Below are positions 1-8,796 of a stretch of 47,224 bases of DNA, in pieces. The notes below the pieces were generated by a model. It worked only from the letters and a program-made list of their open reading frames with translations. It was not told the origin of the DNA and did not search any database. Origin of the DNA: JBEIGE01 sp040382055 (lineage in GTDB: Bacteria; Pseudomonadota; Gammaproteobacteria; Burkholderiales; Burkholderiaceae_C); NCBI GenBank assembly GCA_040382055.1, contig JBEIGE010000024.1, positions 1-47,224 of the forward strand, written 5' to 3'. Numbering within the stretch: position 1 is the stretch's first letter; the number at the start of each line of letters is the position of its first letter. The position numbers and the translations under genes were made by a program.

Positions 1-321
1 CAACTGCGCAGCGACTGGCAGTCGGCTTGGAACCTGGCCCGTCAATGGGGTCAGACAGCGGACGACAGCACGCTTGCCGGTCAGATCACTATTCACCCAT
101 TAACAGGGTGGCAGCTCTTTGTGCACCGTGGCGGAAGCTGGACAAACCCTTTGTCAAGTGATGCCGTGACGCCCACTGGCCCCAGCAACGCCACCACGGC
201 TGCTGCCAACGCAATTCCTGACGGCGTGCGTTTGGTGCTGAGACTGCCCAGTGGTCCGGCCGGCGCAGGTCAGCTAACGCTTGACTGGGTACGCGCAACG
301 TTTTCAGCGGCCACGCCATGA
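1..321 (+). CDS. gspJ: Type II secretion minor pseudopilin GspJ, 3' part
   Basis: The frame is open from the first base of the window and ends at a TGA that overlaps the gspK start by 4 nt (ATGA). The visible 106 residues contain GWQLFVHRGGSWTNPLSS, the conserved C-terminal block of GspJ, and end in a beta-rich tail. GspJ is a minor pseudopilin that forms the tip of the periplasmic pseudopilus with GspI and GspK. The prepilin leader and the N-terminal helix lie outside the window, so the start cannot be seen. The assignment rests on the C-terminal block and on gspK following directly. Confidence 0.85.
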   Translation, partial: QLRSDWQSAWNLARQWGQTADDSTLAGQITIHPLTGWQLFVHRGGSWTNPLSSDAVTPTGPSNATTAAANAIPDGVRLVLRLPSGPAGAGQLTLDWVRATFSAATP

Positions 322-1292
322 AGCGCCCTGAACGCGGCGCCGCTTTGCTGACTGCCATGCTGACGGTGGCGCTGGTGGCTTCGATCGCCTCTGCCGCACT
401 GTGGCAGCAGTGGCGACAGGTGGAGATCGAAACAGCCGAGCGTGGCCGCAGCCAGACAGTCTGGCTAATGACTGGGGCGCTTGACTGGACGCGAATGGTC
501 TTGCGCGAAGACGCGCTATCTGCCCAAAACAGCGCGTCAGACCACCTGGGCGAGCCCTGGGCGCTACCTGTCCAAGAGTTGAAGCTGTCGACGTTTTTGT
601 CGCAAGACCAGCAGTGGCGTGCAGGCGATGCCGAGGTCTTTTTGTCTGGCCAGATGACTGACGCCCAATCCCGTCTCAACGTGATGAACCTGGTCGACAA
701 CGGTCAGGTATTTGCCCCGGCACTGCGGCTTTTTTCCCGCCTGTTTGAGCACTTGAATCTGCCCGAGCAGGAACTTCAAACCCTGGCGCGCCAGCTGGTG
801 CTAGCAGCACAAGGCCCCAACACGAAGGGCCCAGCCGCAGCCACTGCTGCAGCCGCATCAGGAACCCCCTTGATGCCGCAACAAACCAGCCAACTGGTTT
901 GGCTGGGTTTAAGTCCAGGCACTTTGGCCGCCCTGGAAAACTTCATCACCTTGCTGCCCGAGCCGACGGCAGTGAACCTGAACACCGCCTCTGCCGAGGT
1001 GCTGATGGCCAGTGTGCCAGGGCTGAACTTGGCCGCAGCGCGGCAGCTGGTGCAATTACGGCAACGCGGGCATTGGGCTACGCTGGACGCTGCGCGGCTG
1101 GCACTGGGTCCGGCTGGTGCAGAACTGCAAGAGTCACGGCACAGCGTGAACAGTCGCTACTTCGAGGTTCTCGGCCGCATGCGCACCGACAACGTGATTC
1201 AGCATGATCGGGCGTTGCTCAAGCGCGATGGAACGCAGGTCAGTATGCTCTGGCGCTTGAGCAGTCACAGCCACGCCTTGAACGCCCCCTAG
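318..1292 (+). CDS. gspK: Type II secretion minor pseudopilin GspK
   Basis: A 324-residue protein starting in the ATGA overlap with gspJ. It begins with a short basic leader, a prepilin-peptidase-like cleavage site (ERG before AALLTAML) and a hydrophobic helix of about 20 residues. After the predicted cleavage the fifth residue is Thr, not Glu. This lack of Glu+5 is the hallmark that separates GspK from the other pseudopilins. Length and the later LPEPTAVNLNTASAEVL block, typical of the GspK helix-hairpin region, fit the family. GspK caps the pseudopilus tip in complex with GspI and GspJ. Confidence 0.93.
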   Translation: MKRPERGAALLTAMLTVALVASIASAALWQQWRQVEIETAERGRSQTVWLMTGALDWTRMVLREDALSAQNSASDHLGEPWALPVQELKLSTFLSQDQQWRAGDAEVFLSGQMTDAQSRLNVMNLVDNGQVFAPALRLFSRLFEHLNLPEQELQTLARQLVLAAQGPNTKGPAAATAAAASGTPLMPQQTSQLVWLGLSPGTLAALENFITLLPEPTAVNLNTASAEVLMASVPGLNLAAARQLVQLRQRGHWATLDAARLALGPAGAELQESRHSVNSRYFEVLGRMRTDNVIQHDRALLKRDGTQVSMLWRLSSHSHALNAP

Positions 1293-1304
1293 AATGGCCT
1301 TTTT

Positions 1305-2543
1305 ATGCGTACATTGATTGTTCAGCTTCCCTTGGGTCTGCCATCCTCAGGCACAGCTTACCCGCATGCCCTGGTGCAGACCAACACAGATACACCGGCT
1401 CTCGTGCTGCAATGGGCCACGGTCGGCTTGCTGCCTGCCCCTGACCGCCAAACCGAGGTGGCAGTGCTGGTGCCAGCCTTGGCCATGTCATGGCACCAAG
1501 TCGAGTTGCCAGCAGGACTGCACAAACAGCCCGCCAAGCTCAAAGCAGCTTTGGAAGGCATACTCGAAGAACGCCTGCTTGACGACACTGCGGCCCTGCA
1601 CATGGCACTGGCCCCTGACTGGAAAAATTCGGCCAGGCCTTGGGTGGCCGTCTGTGACCGCCAGTGGCTGAGCGCCCACTTGCAGTCACTTGAGGCAGCC
1701 GGTCTGACGGCGAACCGCATCGTGCCCGAGCTGGCACCGAGCTCCGCGAATCTGCAACTGCAGGCTTTGGGGACGACTGAACAAGGGTGGCTGTGGTGCA
1801 GCCAGGCCGAGCGCGGCGTCTGGGGTCTGCCCTTGCAGGCGGTACCGCTTAACGGAGAAGGCCTTTGGGCTTCTGATGAAGAACGCACTCAGGCCGATAT
1901 ACAGGCAGAGCCCGCCATGGTGGCGGCCACCTCGCAACGTCTGGGCGTACAGGCCCGCTTGGTGGCTCCGAACCAGCATTGGCTGGCGGCTCTGGCCAGC
2001 GACTGGGACTTGGCACAGTTTGATTTTCAAGCCAATGCGCGCACTCGCCGTGTCAAAAGCTGGCAGCGTACCGCCAACCATCTTTGGCAACACAACACCT
2101 GGCGACCCGCCCGCTGGGCCCTGACTGTGCTGTTGGTCAGCCAGTTGCTGGGCCTGAACGCTTGGGCCTGGAAAACCCGTGCCGATTGGCAATCCCAACA
2201 GCAAGCGTGGACACAGATGTTGTTAGAAACGTTTCCGCAAACCCGTGTGGTGGTCGATGCCCCGCTGCAAATGGCCAAGGAAGTGGCTCGTCTGCGCCAG
2301 GGCTCAGGCCAGCTGGCCGCACACGACTTGGAGAGCATGTTGGCTACGCTGGGCCAGACACTGCCTGCTGGCGTGGCCGCACCGCGCCAGTGGCGCTATC
2401 AGACCGGGCAATTGCAGCTACAAAATTTTGAACTCAGCGCAAGCCAACAAGAAGCCATGCGTCAGTCGCTCAACGCCCTGGGCTACCAGTGGCGCGCCGA
2501 AGGCCAGACAGTCATCATGAGTCTGCTGGAAAACTCAAAATGA
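1305..2543 (+). CDS. gspL: Type II secretion inner-membrane platform protein GspL
   Basis: A 412-residue protein with a long cytoplasmic N-terminal part (about residues 1-260), of the actin-like fold known in the family, one membrane segment near residues 267-285 (WALTVLLVSQLLGLNAWAW) and a periplasmic C-terminal ferredoxin-like part. GspL recruits the GspE ATPase to the membrane and pairs with GspM. It starts 12 nt after gspK, and its stop overlaps the gspM start by 4 nt. The sequence is poorly conserved in this family, so the call depends on topology, length and position between gspK and gspM. Confidence 0.88.
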   Translation: MRTLIVQLPLGLPSSGTAYPHALVQTNTDTPALVLQWATVGLLPAPDRQTEVAVLVPALAMSWHQVELPAGLHKQPAKLKAALEGILEERLLDDTAALHMALAPDWKNSARPWVAVCDRQWLSAHLQSLEAAGLTANRIVPELAPSSANLQLQALGTTEQGWLWCSQAERGVWGLPLQAVPLNGEGLWASDEERTQADIQAEPAMVAATSQRLGVQARLVAPNQHWLAALASDWDLAQFDFQANARTRRVKSWQRTANHLWQHNTWRPARWALTVLLVSQLLGLNAWAWKTRADWQSQQQAWTQMLLETFPQTRVVVDAPLQMAKEVARLRQGSGQLAAHDLESMLATLGQTLPAGVAAPRQWRYQTGQLQLQNFELSASQQEAMRQSLNALGYQWRAEGQTVIMSLLENSK

Positions 2544-3082
2544 CCGCCGTCAAATTAACCCTGAAAGCCATGGTGCTTGGCCTGCAAACCGTATGGCAAC
2601 AACGCAGCACTCGGGAACGCCAACTGCTCAGCACGGCAGCCGTGCTGATGGTGCTGGTCCTGCTGTGGAGCACAGCCATGGCCCCGGCGTTGCGAACCTG
2701 GCGCGAAGCACCGGCGCGTCAGGCGGCGCTGGACGCTCAAACCAGTGCCATGCATCAGTTGCAGGCACAGGCCAAGCTGCTGAAAAAACCAACACCCATT
2801 ACCCGCGCAGAAGCCATCCGGTGGCTGGAAGCGAACATTCCGACAAGTTTGGGCAAGGGCGCCAAATGGAGCTTGCAAGGCGAACAACTCAGTGTGAGCT
2901 TGTCGGGCACGCCGGCCGACCAACTGGCCATGTGGCTCAGCCAAGCCCGGGAGCGGGCCCAGGCGCTGCCCGTGCAAGCTCAGCTGCAGCAAACACCGTC
3001 AGCCACTGACGGCGTCAAAACCCCGGCTGACGGCGACCGCGCCGTGCGCTGGAGCGGCAACTTGCTGCTGAGCCTGCCTTGA
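2540..3082 (+). CDS. gspM: Type II secretion inner-membrane protein GspM
   Basis: A 180-residue protein. The ATG at 2540 is chosen because it overlaps the gspL stop as ATGA; a longer reading from 2489 adds 17 residues that lie inside gspL. It has a short cytoplasmic tail, one membrane helix near residues 30-50 (LLSTAAVLMVLVLLWSTAMA) and a periplasmic domain. GspM dimerises with GspL in the assembly platform. Identification comes mainly from size, single-pass topology and the slot between gspL and gspN. Confidence 0.87.
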   Translation: MTAVKLTLKAMVLGLQTVWQQRSTRERQLLSTAAVLMVLVLLWSTAMAPALRTWREAPARQAALDAQTSAMHQLQAQAKLLKKPTPITRAEAIRWLEANIPTSLGKGAKWSLQGEQLSVSLSGTPADQLAMWLSQARERAQALPVQAQLQQTPSATDGVKTPADGDRAVRWSGNLLLSLP

Positions 3083-3134
3083 GCAGTTTGAGCCGTTCAA
3101 TCCGTCGCACCGCTCAATCCCTTGCCCGTTTCCC

Positions 3135-3941
3135 ATGCTGACGCGTCAACACCCCAACCACTCAGCCGCTCCCTGGCGCTGGGTTTGGCTGGGCGCAGGT
3201 CTGGGGCTTATGGTGTCAGTACTAACGTGGGCTCCCGCGCACTGGCTGGTCTGGGCAGTTACACAAGCCAGCCAAGACCGTGTGGTGCTGCAGTCGGCCA
3301 GGGGCAGCGTCTGGAACGGCTCCGCCCAATTGCTGCTGAGCGCAGGCCAAGGCAGTCGCGGAGCGCAGGCGCTGCCGGGACGTATTCACTGGCAGATCGA
3401 GCCCGGCTGGTTGAAAGTCCGTCTGCGGCTGTTAGCCGACTGCTGTATGAACATCCCGACAGAGCTGCTCATGCAGGTCAGCCGGTCCAGTATGGATTTG
3501 CAGGTCGATTCCCACCGCTCCCAGTGGCCGGCAGCCTTGCTCAGCGGGTTGGGCTCACCCTGGAATACCCTTCAGCCTGCCGGACAACTGCGCTTACGCA
3601 CCGAATCTTTGGGCTTGCACTGGGCCGTCGGTCGACTGCAGATGCAAGGCTTGGTGGAACTCCAGGCACACAATATGTCTTCCCAACTGAGCACCCTCAG
3701 GCCCATGGGCAGTTATCGCATCGAACTGCGCGGCACCCCCCAAGGCAGCCCTACGCCCGAGCTTTTTTTGAGTACCATGCAAGGCCCCTTGCAACTTTCC
3801 GGGCAGGGGCAATGGATTGGCGAACGCCTGCGATTTACCGGCGAAGCCAGTGCTGACGAAGGCAGTGAAAATGCCTTGTCCAATTTACTCAACCTCCTCG
3901 GACGCCGCCAGGGCGCGCGAAGCCTGCTTTCTTTTGGATAA
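3135..3941 (+). CDS. gspN: Type II secretion protein GspN
   Basis: A 268-residue protein with one N-terminal membrane segment (about residues 18-40) and a periplasmic remainder rich in beta strands. The block from about residue 214, FLSTMQGPLQLSGQGQW followed by GERLRFTGEA and an ending NLLNLLGRR, is characteristic of GspN. GspN is an accessory T2SS component found in only some lineages. It is placed between gspM and gspD, the usual arrangement in Comamonadaceae. A 52-nt gap precedes it and only 3 nt separate it from gspD. Confidence 0.87.
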   Translation: MLTRQHPNHSAAPWRWVWLGAGLGLMVSVLTWAPAHWLVWAVTQASQDRVVLQSARGSVWNGSAQLLLSAGQGSRGAQALPGRIHWQIEPGWLKVRLRLLADCCMNIPTELLMQVSRSSMDLQVDSHRSQWPAALLSGLGSPWNTLQPAGQLRLRTESLGLHWAVGRLQMQGLVELQAHNMSSQLSTLRPMGSYRIELRGTPQGSPTPELFLSTMQGPLQLSGQGQWIGERLRFTGEASADEGSENALSNLLNLLGRRQGARSLLSFG

Positions 3942-3944
3942 GCC

Positions 3945-6047
3945 ATGTACAACACCTCACGCTTGCTCAGTCACACCAACCTGTCAGTCCTGGCTTTGGC
4001 ACTTGCCTGCTGGGGCACCCTGGGTTGGGCACAAAGCCAGGCCGTCAAGCCCATTTCGGTCAAAGAGCCTGTCACGCTGAATTTTCAAAATGCTGAAATC
4101 GACGCCGTGGCCCGTACCTTGGCCATCCTGTCCGGACACAACGTCGTGGTTGATCCCCGCGTCAAGGGAACCATGACACTGGCCAGCACCGTTCCCTTGT
4201 TGCCGGCGCAAGCGCTGCGCCTTTTTGCGACACAGCTGCGTACCCAGGGGTTTGCACTGGTTGAATCGGCAGGCCTTTACACCGTCGTGCCTGAAGCCGA
4301 AGCCAAGCTGCAAAGCAGTACCGTCTCGGCTGGCACGGTACCTGCCAGCAGCGGCCAGATCGTTACCCAAATCTTTCGTCTGAACCACGAAAACGCCAAC
4401 AATCTGGTGCCCGTGCTGCGCCCTCTGATCAGCCCCAACAACACCATCAACGTGAATCCCGGCTCCAATGCGTTGATCATCACCGACTACAGCGAAAACC
4501 TGCAGCGCTTGGGCCGCATCATTGCAGCGCTCGATGTCTCCAGCGCGACCGGCGTGGAGGTCATCCGGCTTCAGCACGGCATTGCCAGCGACCTGGCGCT
4601 GATGCTGCAACGGCTGCTGGACTCGGGGGCTGGCGCTGGAGGCCCGAGCCAGGGGCAAACCGACGCTTTGTTTAAAACCACGGTACTGGCCGAGGCGCGC
4701 ACCAATTCGCTGATTGTGCGTGCCGCCAACCCGGCGCGTTTGTCGCTGACACGTGCATTGGCCGAACAACTCGATCAACCCAACGCGACAGGTGCCGGGG
4801 CTCCCAGCGGCAACATCCACGTGGTGTATTTGAAAAACGCCGACGCCACCAAACTGGCTATCACCTTGCGCTCGGCCCTGAGCGCACAAGGCAGTAGTTC
4901 GACATCTGGATCTGTCACTGCTACAGCACCAGGTTTAGGCTCGACAGCGGGCATGAGCACCTCAGGCCCAGGCAGCGCCGGCACCCTGCCCTCCACAGGC
5001 GGTCAAATCCAGGCTGACCCCGCCACCAACGCGCTGATCATCACCGCACCCGGGCCGCAGTACCGCCAGTTGCGCAGCGTGATCGACATGCTTGACCAAC
5101 GCCGCGCCCAGGTGTTTGTGGAAAGTCTGATCGCCGAAGTCAGTGCCGACAAAGCTGCCGAGTTTGGCGTTCAGTGGTTGGGCGGTACAGGCACCGGCGG
5201 CAGTTCGGTGGGAATTTTAGGCACCAACTTTGCCGTTGGCGGTACCAACTTGCTCACGCTGGCGGCAGGAGCCGCTGCTGGCACATTGTCACCATCAACC
5301 GGACTCAACATTGGCCTGGGTCAAACCCGCAACGGTGTTTTGGAGCTCGGTGCCCTGGCCCGGTTTTTACAAAAAGACGGTGACACCAACATCCTGTCAA
5401 CACCGAATCTGCTGACACTGGACAATGAAGAAGCCAAGATTGTGATCGGCCAAAACGTGCCTTTTGTCACCGGTCAATTCACCTCCAACAATACCAATAA
5501 TGGCGCGGTCAACCCGTTCCAGACCATCGAACGAAAGGACGTTGGGCTGACATTACGGGTCAAGCCACAGATCAGCGAAGGCGGTACCGTCAAACTGCAA
5601 ATCTTCCAGGAGGTGAGCAGCATCGACCGCACCAACTCCAGTACTTCGGGCCTGATCACCAACAAGCGTTCGATCGAGTCAAGCGTGTTGGTCGAAGACG
5701 GCTCGATTGTGGTGCTCGGCGGCTTGCTCCAAGACGACACCAGCAACAGCCAGGAAAAAGTGCCAGGCTTGGCCAACTTGCCGATCTTTGGCAACCTGTT
5801 CAGGGCAGAAGCCCGCAGTCGCAAGAAAACCAACCTGATGGTGTTTTTGCGACCCGTGGTGGTGCGCGATGCCGCGGCCACCGAAGCCCTGTCGCTGGGC
5901 CGCTACGAACAAATGCGGGTAAACCAGCAGGGCTTTCAGCCTGTGCCCACAGGCGCCTTGCCTGTGGGCGGCTCGGCCATACTGCCTGCCCTGACGGCAG
6001 GAGACAAAGCGACCCCGACAGCCATACCGCAAGTCAACAAACCCTAA
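3945..6047 (+). CDS. gspD: Type II secretion outer-membrane secretin GspD
   Basis: A 700-residue secretin. An N-terminal signal peptide (about residues 1-29, ending near GWAQS) is followed by the N0 domain (VTLNFQNAEIDAVARTLA onward) and N1-N3 repeats, each with an NALIITD- or NSLIVRA-type strand. The C-terminal secretin domain carries VPFVTGQF and VPGLANLPIFGNLFR. GspD forms the multimeric outer-membrane channel through which folded exoproteins leave. A Gly/Ser/Thr-rich insert of about 45 residues interrupts N3 near residues 310-350, which is common for GspD. The gene starts 3 nt after gspN. Confidence 0.96.
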   Translation: MYNTSRLLSHTNLSVLALALACWGTLGWAQSQAVKPISVKEPVTLNFQNAEIDAVARTLAILSGHNVVVDPRVKGTMTLASTVPLLPAQALRLFATQLRTQGFALVESAGLYTVVPEAEAKLQSSTVSAGTVPASSGQIVTQIFRLNHENANNLVPVLRPLISPNNTINVNPGSNALIITDYSENLQRLGRIIAALDVSSATGVEVIRLQHGIASDLALMLQRLLDSGAGAGGPSQGQTDALFKTTVLAEARTNSLIVRAANPARLSLTRALAEQLDQPNATGAGAPSGNIHVVYLKNADATKLAITLRSALSAQGSSSTSGSVTATAPGLGSTAGMSTSGPGSAGTLPSTGGQIQADPATNALIITAPGPQYRQLRSVIDMLDQRRAQVFVESLIAEVSADKAAEFGVQWLGGTGTGGSSVGILGTNFAVGGTNLLTLAAGAAAGTLSPSTGLNIGLGQTRNGVLELGALARFLQKDGDTNILSTPNLLTLDNEEAKIVIGQNVPFVTGQFTSNNTNNGAVNPFQTIERKDVGLTLRVKPQISEGGTVKLQIFQEVSSIDRTNSSTSGLITNKRSIESSVLVEDGSIVVLGGLLQDDTSNSQEKVPGLANLPIFGNLFRAEARSRKKTNLMVFLRPVVVRDAAATEALSLGRYEQMRVNQQGFQPVPTGALPVGGSAILPALTAGDKATPTAIPQVNKP

Positions 6048-6065
6048 TCTGACTTTGAGCCGCCC

Positions 6066-7484
6066 ATGAGTCTGCCCGTGCGCCTTCCCTTGCCCTACGC
6101 TTTTGCCCGCACGCACCTCTTGCTGCTTGAAGACGATGGTCATCGCCTGGCGTTGAGCTTGTGCGACTCAAGTGACCGCTCAGCGCTGTCGGAAGTGACA
6201 CGCAAATACGCCGAGCACAACCTGCTGATGCAGTCCAGCACCCGCGATGAACTTGCACAACGCATCAACCAGGCGTATTCCGGCGGTCAAGCCAACAGCT
6301 CATCCACTGCGGCAGCGGTGGTCAACGAGGTCGAATCTGAGGCTGATCTGTCACGCATGATGCAAGAGCTCCCGGCGGTGGAAGACCTGCTGGCCGCCAG
6401 CGACGATGCCCCGATCATCCGCATGCTCAATGCACTGCTCACGCAAGCTGCCCGTGATGGTGCCAGCGACATCCATATCGAGCCTTATGAGCGCCATTCG
6501 AGTGTGCGGTTTCGCATTGACGGGAGCTTGCGTGTGGTGGTGCAGCCCAATCGGGCGCTGCATGCGGCCCTGATTTCCCGCCTGAAAATCATGGCCGAGC
6601 TCGACATTGCCGAAAAACGCTTGCCGCAAGACGGCCGCATCAGCCTGCGCCTGGGCAGCCGTTCGGTGGATGTGCGTGTCTCTACCTTGCCCAGCGCGCA
6701 CGGCGAACGCGCCGTATTGCGCTTGCTAGACAAAAACGAAGCACGCCTGACCTTGGAAGCCGTAGGCATGCAAGGTCAGGTGCTGCACCAGGTGGAGCAG
6801 TTGATCGCCCAGCCGCATGGCATCTTGCTGGTCACCGGCCCGACTGGCTCGGGGAAAACCACCAGCTTGTACGCGGCCTTGCAGCGCCTGGACACCACGC
6901 GCAACAACATCATGACGGTGGAAGACCCGATCGAATACGAGCTTTCGGGTGTGGGCCAGACGCAGGTCAATGCCAAGATTGATTTGAACTTTGCCAAAGC
7001 CTTGCGAGCCATCCTGCGGCAAGACCCTGACATCATCATGATCGGTGAAATCCGCGATTTTGAAACAGCACAAATTGCGATTCAAGCATCGCTGACCGGC
7101 CACTTGGTGCTGGCCACGCTGCACACCAATGACGCCACCAGTGCAGTGACGCGTCTGACCGACATGGGGGTAGAGCCGTTCTTGCTGAGCTCATCTTTGC
7201 TTGGCGTATTGGCGCAGCGGCTGGTGCGCAAACGCTGCAAGGCCTGCCTGGGCGCAGGTTGCGATTCTTGCGGTCACACCGGGTATGCGGGGCGGACCGG
7301 TATTTTTGAATTGCTGGTGGCCAGCGATGACATTCGCGCTCAGATTCACAACCGGGCGGCTGAGGCTGACCTGCGTGCCACCGCACTGCACCAAGGCATG
7401 GTGCTGATGCGCCACGACGGTCAGCGCCTGGTTGACGCCGGCATCACCAGCGCCGAAGAATTGCTGCGCGTCACGCGCGATTGA
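6066..7484 (+). CDS. gspE: Type II secretion ATPase GspE
   Basis: A 472-residue hexameric ATPase that powers pseudopilus assembly from the cytoplasmic face. Visible motifs are Walker A GPTGSGKTT (residues 258-266), the Asp box TVEDPIEYE, the Walker B region IMIGEIRDFETA and the His box with HTND at about residue 353. The zinc-binding Cys motif is compact: C391, C394, C399 and C402, with only four residues between the two CxxC pairs, whereas the classical EpsE/XpsE motif has a loop of roughly 30. The N-terminal GspL-binding domain is present. Downstream comes gspF after 9 nt. Confidence 0.96.
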   Translation: MSLPVRLPLPYAFARTHLLLLEDDGHRLALSLCDSSDRSALSEVTRKYAEHNLLMQSSTRDELAQRINQAYSGGQANSSSTAAAVVNEVESEADLSRMMQELPAVEDLLAASDDAPIIRMLNALLTQAARDGASDIHIEPYERHSSVRFRIDGSLRVVVQPNRALHAALISRLKIMAELDIAEKRLPQDGRISLRLGSRSVDVRVSTLPSAHGERAVLRLLDKNEARLTLEAVGMQGQVLHQVEQLIAQPHGILLVTGPTGSGKTTSLYAALQRLDTTRNNIMTVEDPIEYELSGVGQTQVNAKIDLNFAKALRAILRQDPDIIMIGEIRDFETAQIAIQASLTGHLVLATLHTNDATSAVTRLTDMGVEPFLLSSSLLGVLAQRLVRKRCKACLGAGCDSCGHTGYAGRTGIFELLVASDDIRAQIHNRAAEADLRATALHQGMVLMRHDGQRLVDAGITSAEELLRVTRD

Positions 7485-7493
7485 CACCAAGCC

Positions 7494-8732
7494 ATGCCCG
7501 CTTACCGTTTTGAAGCGCTGCAAGCCGACGGCACCAGCCGCAAAGGCGTAGTTGAGGCCGACAGCTTGAAGTCAGCCCGAACACAGCTGCGCTCGCAGTC
7601 TCTGGTGCCCTTGTCGGTCGAGGCCATCTCCTCAGGCTCAGCCGGGCCAGCCAACACCCCCCAGCCCTGGTGGCAGAAGTCGATCGGCAAGAACCGCGCT
7701 TTCAGCACCAACCAACGTGCGGTCTGGACCCGCCAATTGGCCGGCCTTGTGAGCAGTGGCTTGCCAATTGAACGCGCGCTGTCTGCTCTGTCCGAAGAGT
7801 CAGCACAAGACAAACAACGCCACCTGATGGCGGCGATTCGGGCTGAAGTGAACTCAGGTAGCAGCCTGGGTAGCGCTTTGGCCATGCACCCGGGCGAATT
7901 TCCATCAATAGACCGCGCGGTGATCGCCGCGGGCGAAGAAAGCGGTCACCTGGGTGATGTGTTGAACCAGTTGGCCGATGACCTTGAAGACCAGCAAAAC
8001 TTACGCGCCAAACTCCTGAGTGCGGCCCTGTATCCGGCCATCGTGAGCCTGGTGGCGCTGGCCATTGTGATTTTCCTGGTCACCTCGGTGGTGCCCCAGG
8101 TCGCCGGTGTGTTTGCCGGTACCAAACGTCAACTGCCCCTGCTTACCGTGGCCATGTTGGCCCTGAGCGACTTTGTGCGCGACTGGGGTTGGGTGGTGCT
8201 GTTGTCATTTGCAGCCGGCGTGACCGGCTTGAGGCTGGCCTTGCGGCAAACCATTTTGCGTCAACGCTTTGACGCCGCCTGGCTTGGGCTACCGTTGATC
8301 GGTCGGCTGGCCCGGGGCTATAACAGCGCCCGTTTTGCCTCGACCCTGGCCATGCTGACGTCGGCTGGTGTACCCATCCTCAAAGCCCTGCAAGCGGCTG
8401 CAGACACGCTCTCCAACCAGGCTTTGCGTGCCGACGCACTGGAAGCCTTGGTGCGCGTACGCGAAGGTGCCCCGCTGGGAAGCGCACTGGCACAAAACGC
8501 CCGCTTTCCCAGCCTGTTAGCCATCTTCGCCCGATTAGGCGAACAAACCGGTCAACTCCCGGTGATGCTGCAACGGGCAGCGAAGCAACTGTCGTCAGAA
8601 GTGCAACGCCGCGCCCTGGCTTTGGCCACCGTCCTGGAGCCCTTGCTGATCGTTGCCATGGGCGGCATAGTCATGCTGATCGTGCTGGCGGTCTTGATGC
8701 CGATCATGGAGATGAACCAGTGGGTGAAGTAA
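7494..8732 (+). CDS. gspF: Type II secretion inner-membrane platform protein GspF
   Basis: A 412-residue polytopic protein that starts with MPAYRFEALQADGTSRKGVV, the usual GspF N-terminus. It has two T2SSF domains (about residues 75-200 and 278-400) and three hydrophobic segments, the last at the C-terminus (IVAMGGIVMLIVLAVLMPI). GspF is the central membrane platform on which pseudopilins are assembled and it contacts GspE and GspL. It is the last gene of the operon here; gspC, gspG, gspH, gspI and the prepilin peptidase gspO are not in the window. The next gene is convergent. Confidence 0.95.
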   Translation: MPAYRFEALQADGTSRKGVVEADSLKSARTQLRSQSLVPLSVEAISSGSAGPANTPQPWWQKSIGKNRAFSTNQRAVWTRQLAGLVSSGLPIERALSALSEESAQDKQRHLMAAIRAEVNSGSSLGSALAMHPGEFPSIDRAVIAAGEESGHLGDVLNQLADDLEDQQNLRAKLLSAALYPAIVSLVALAIVIFLVTSVVPQVAGVFAGTKRQLPLLTVAMLALSDFVRDWGWVVLLSFAAGVTGLRLALRQTILRQRFDAAWLGLPLIGRLARGYNSARFASTLAMLTSAGVPILKALQAAADTLSNQALRADALEALVRVREGAPLGSALAQNARFPSLLAIFARLGEQTGQLPVMLQRAAKQLSSEVQRRALALATVLEPLLIVAMGGIVMLIVLAVLMPIMEMNQWVK

Positions 8733-8796
8733 GCTAGCCCATCATTCGTTCTCTGGCCATGGTTTTGGCTCCCCAAGAGCCGTCGTTGATCCCGCT

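Noticed and set aside
8767..8781. GGCTC-CCCAA-GAGCC hairpin after gspF as a terminator
   Set aside because: Only a 5-bp stem and no T-run follows.
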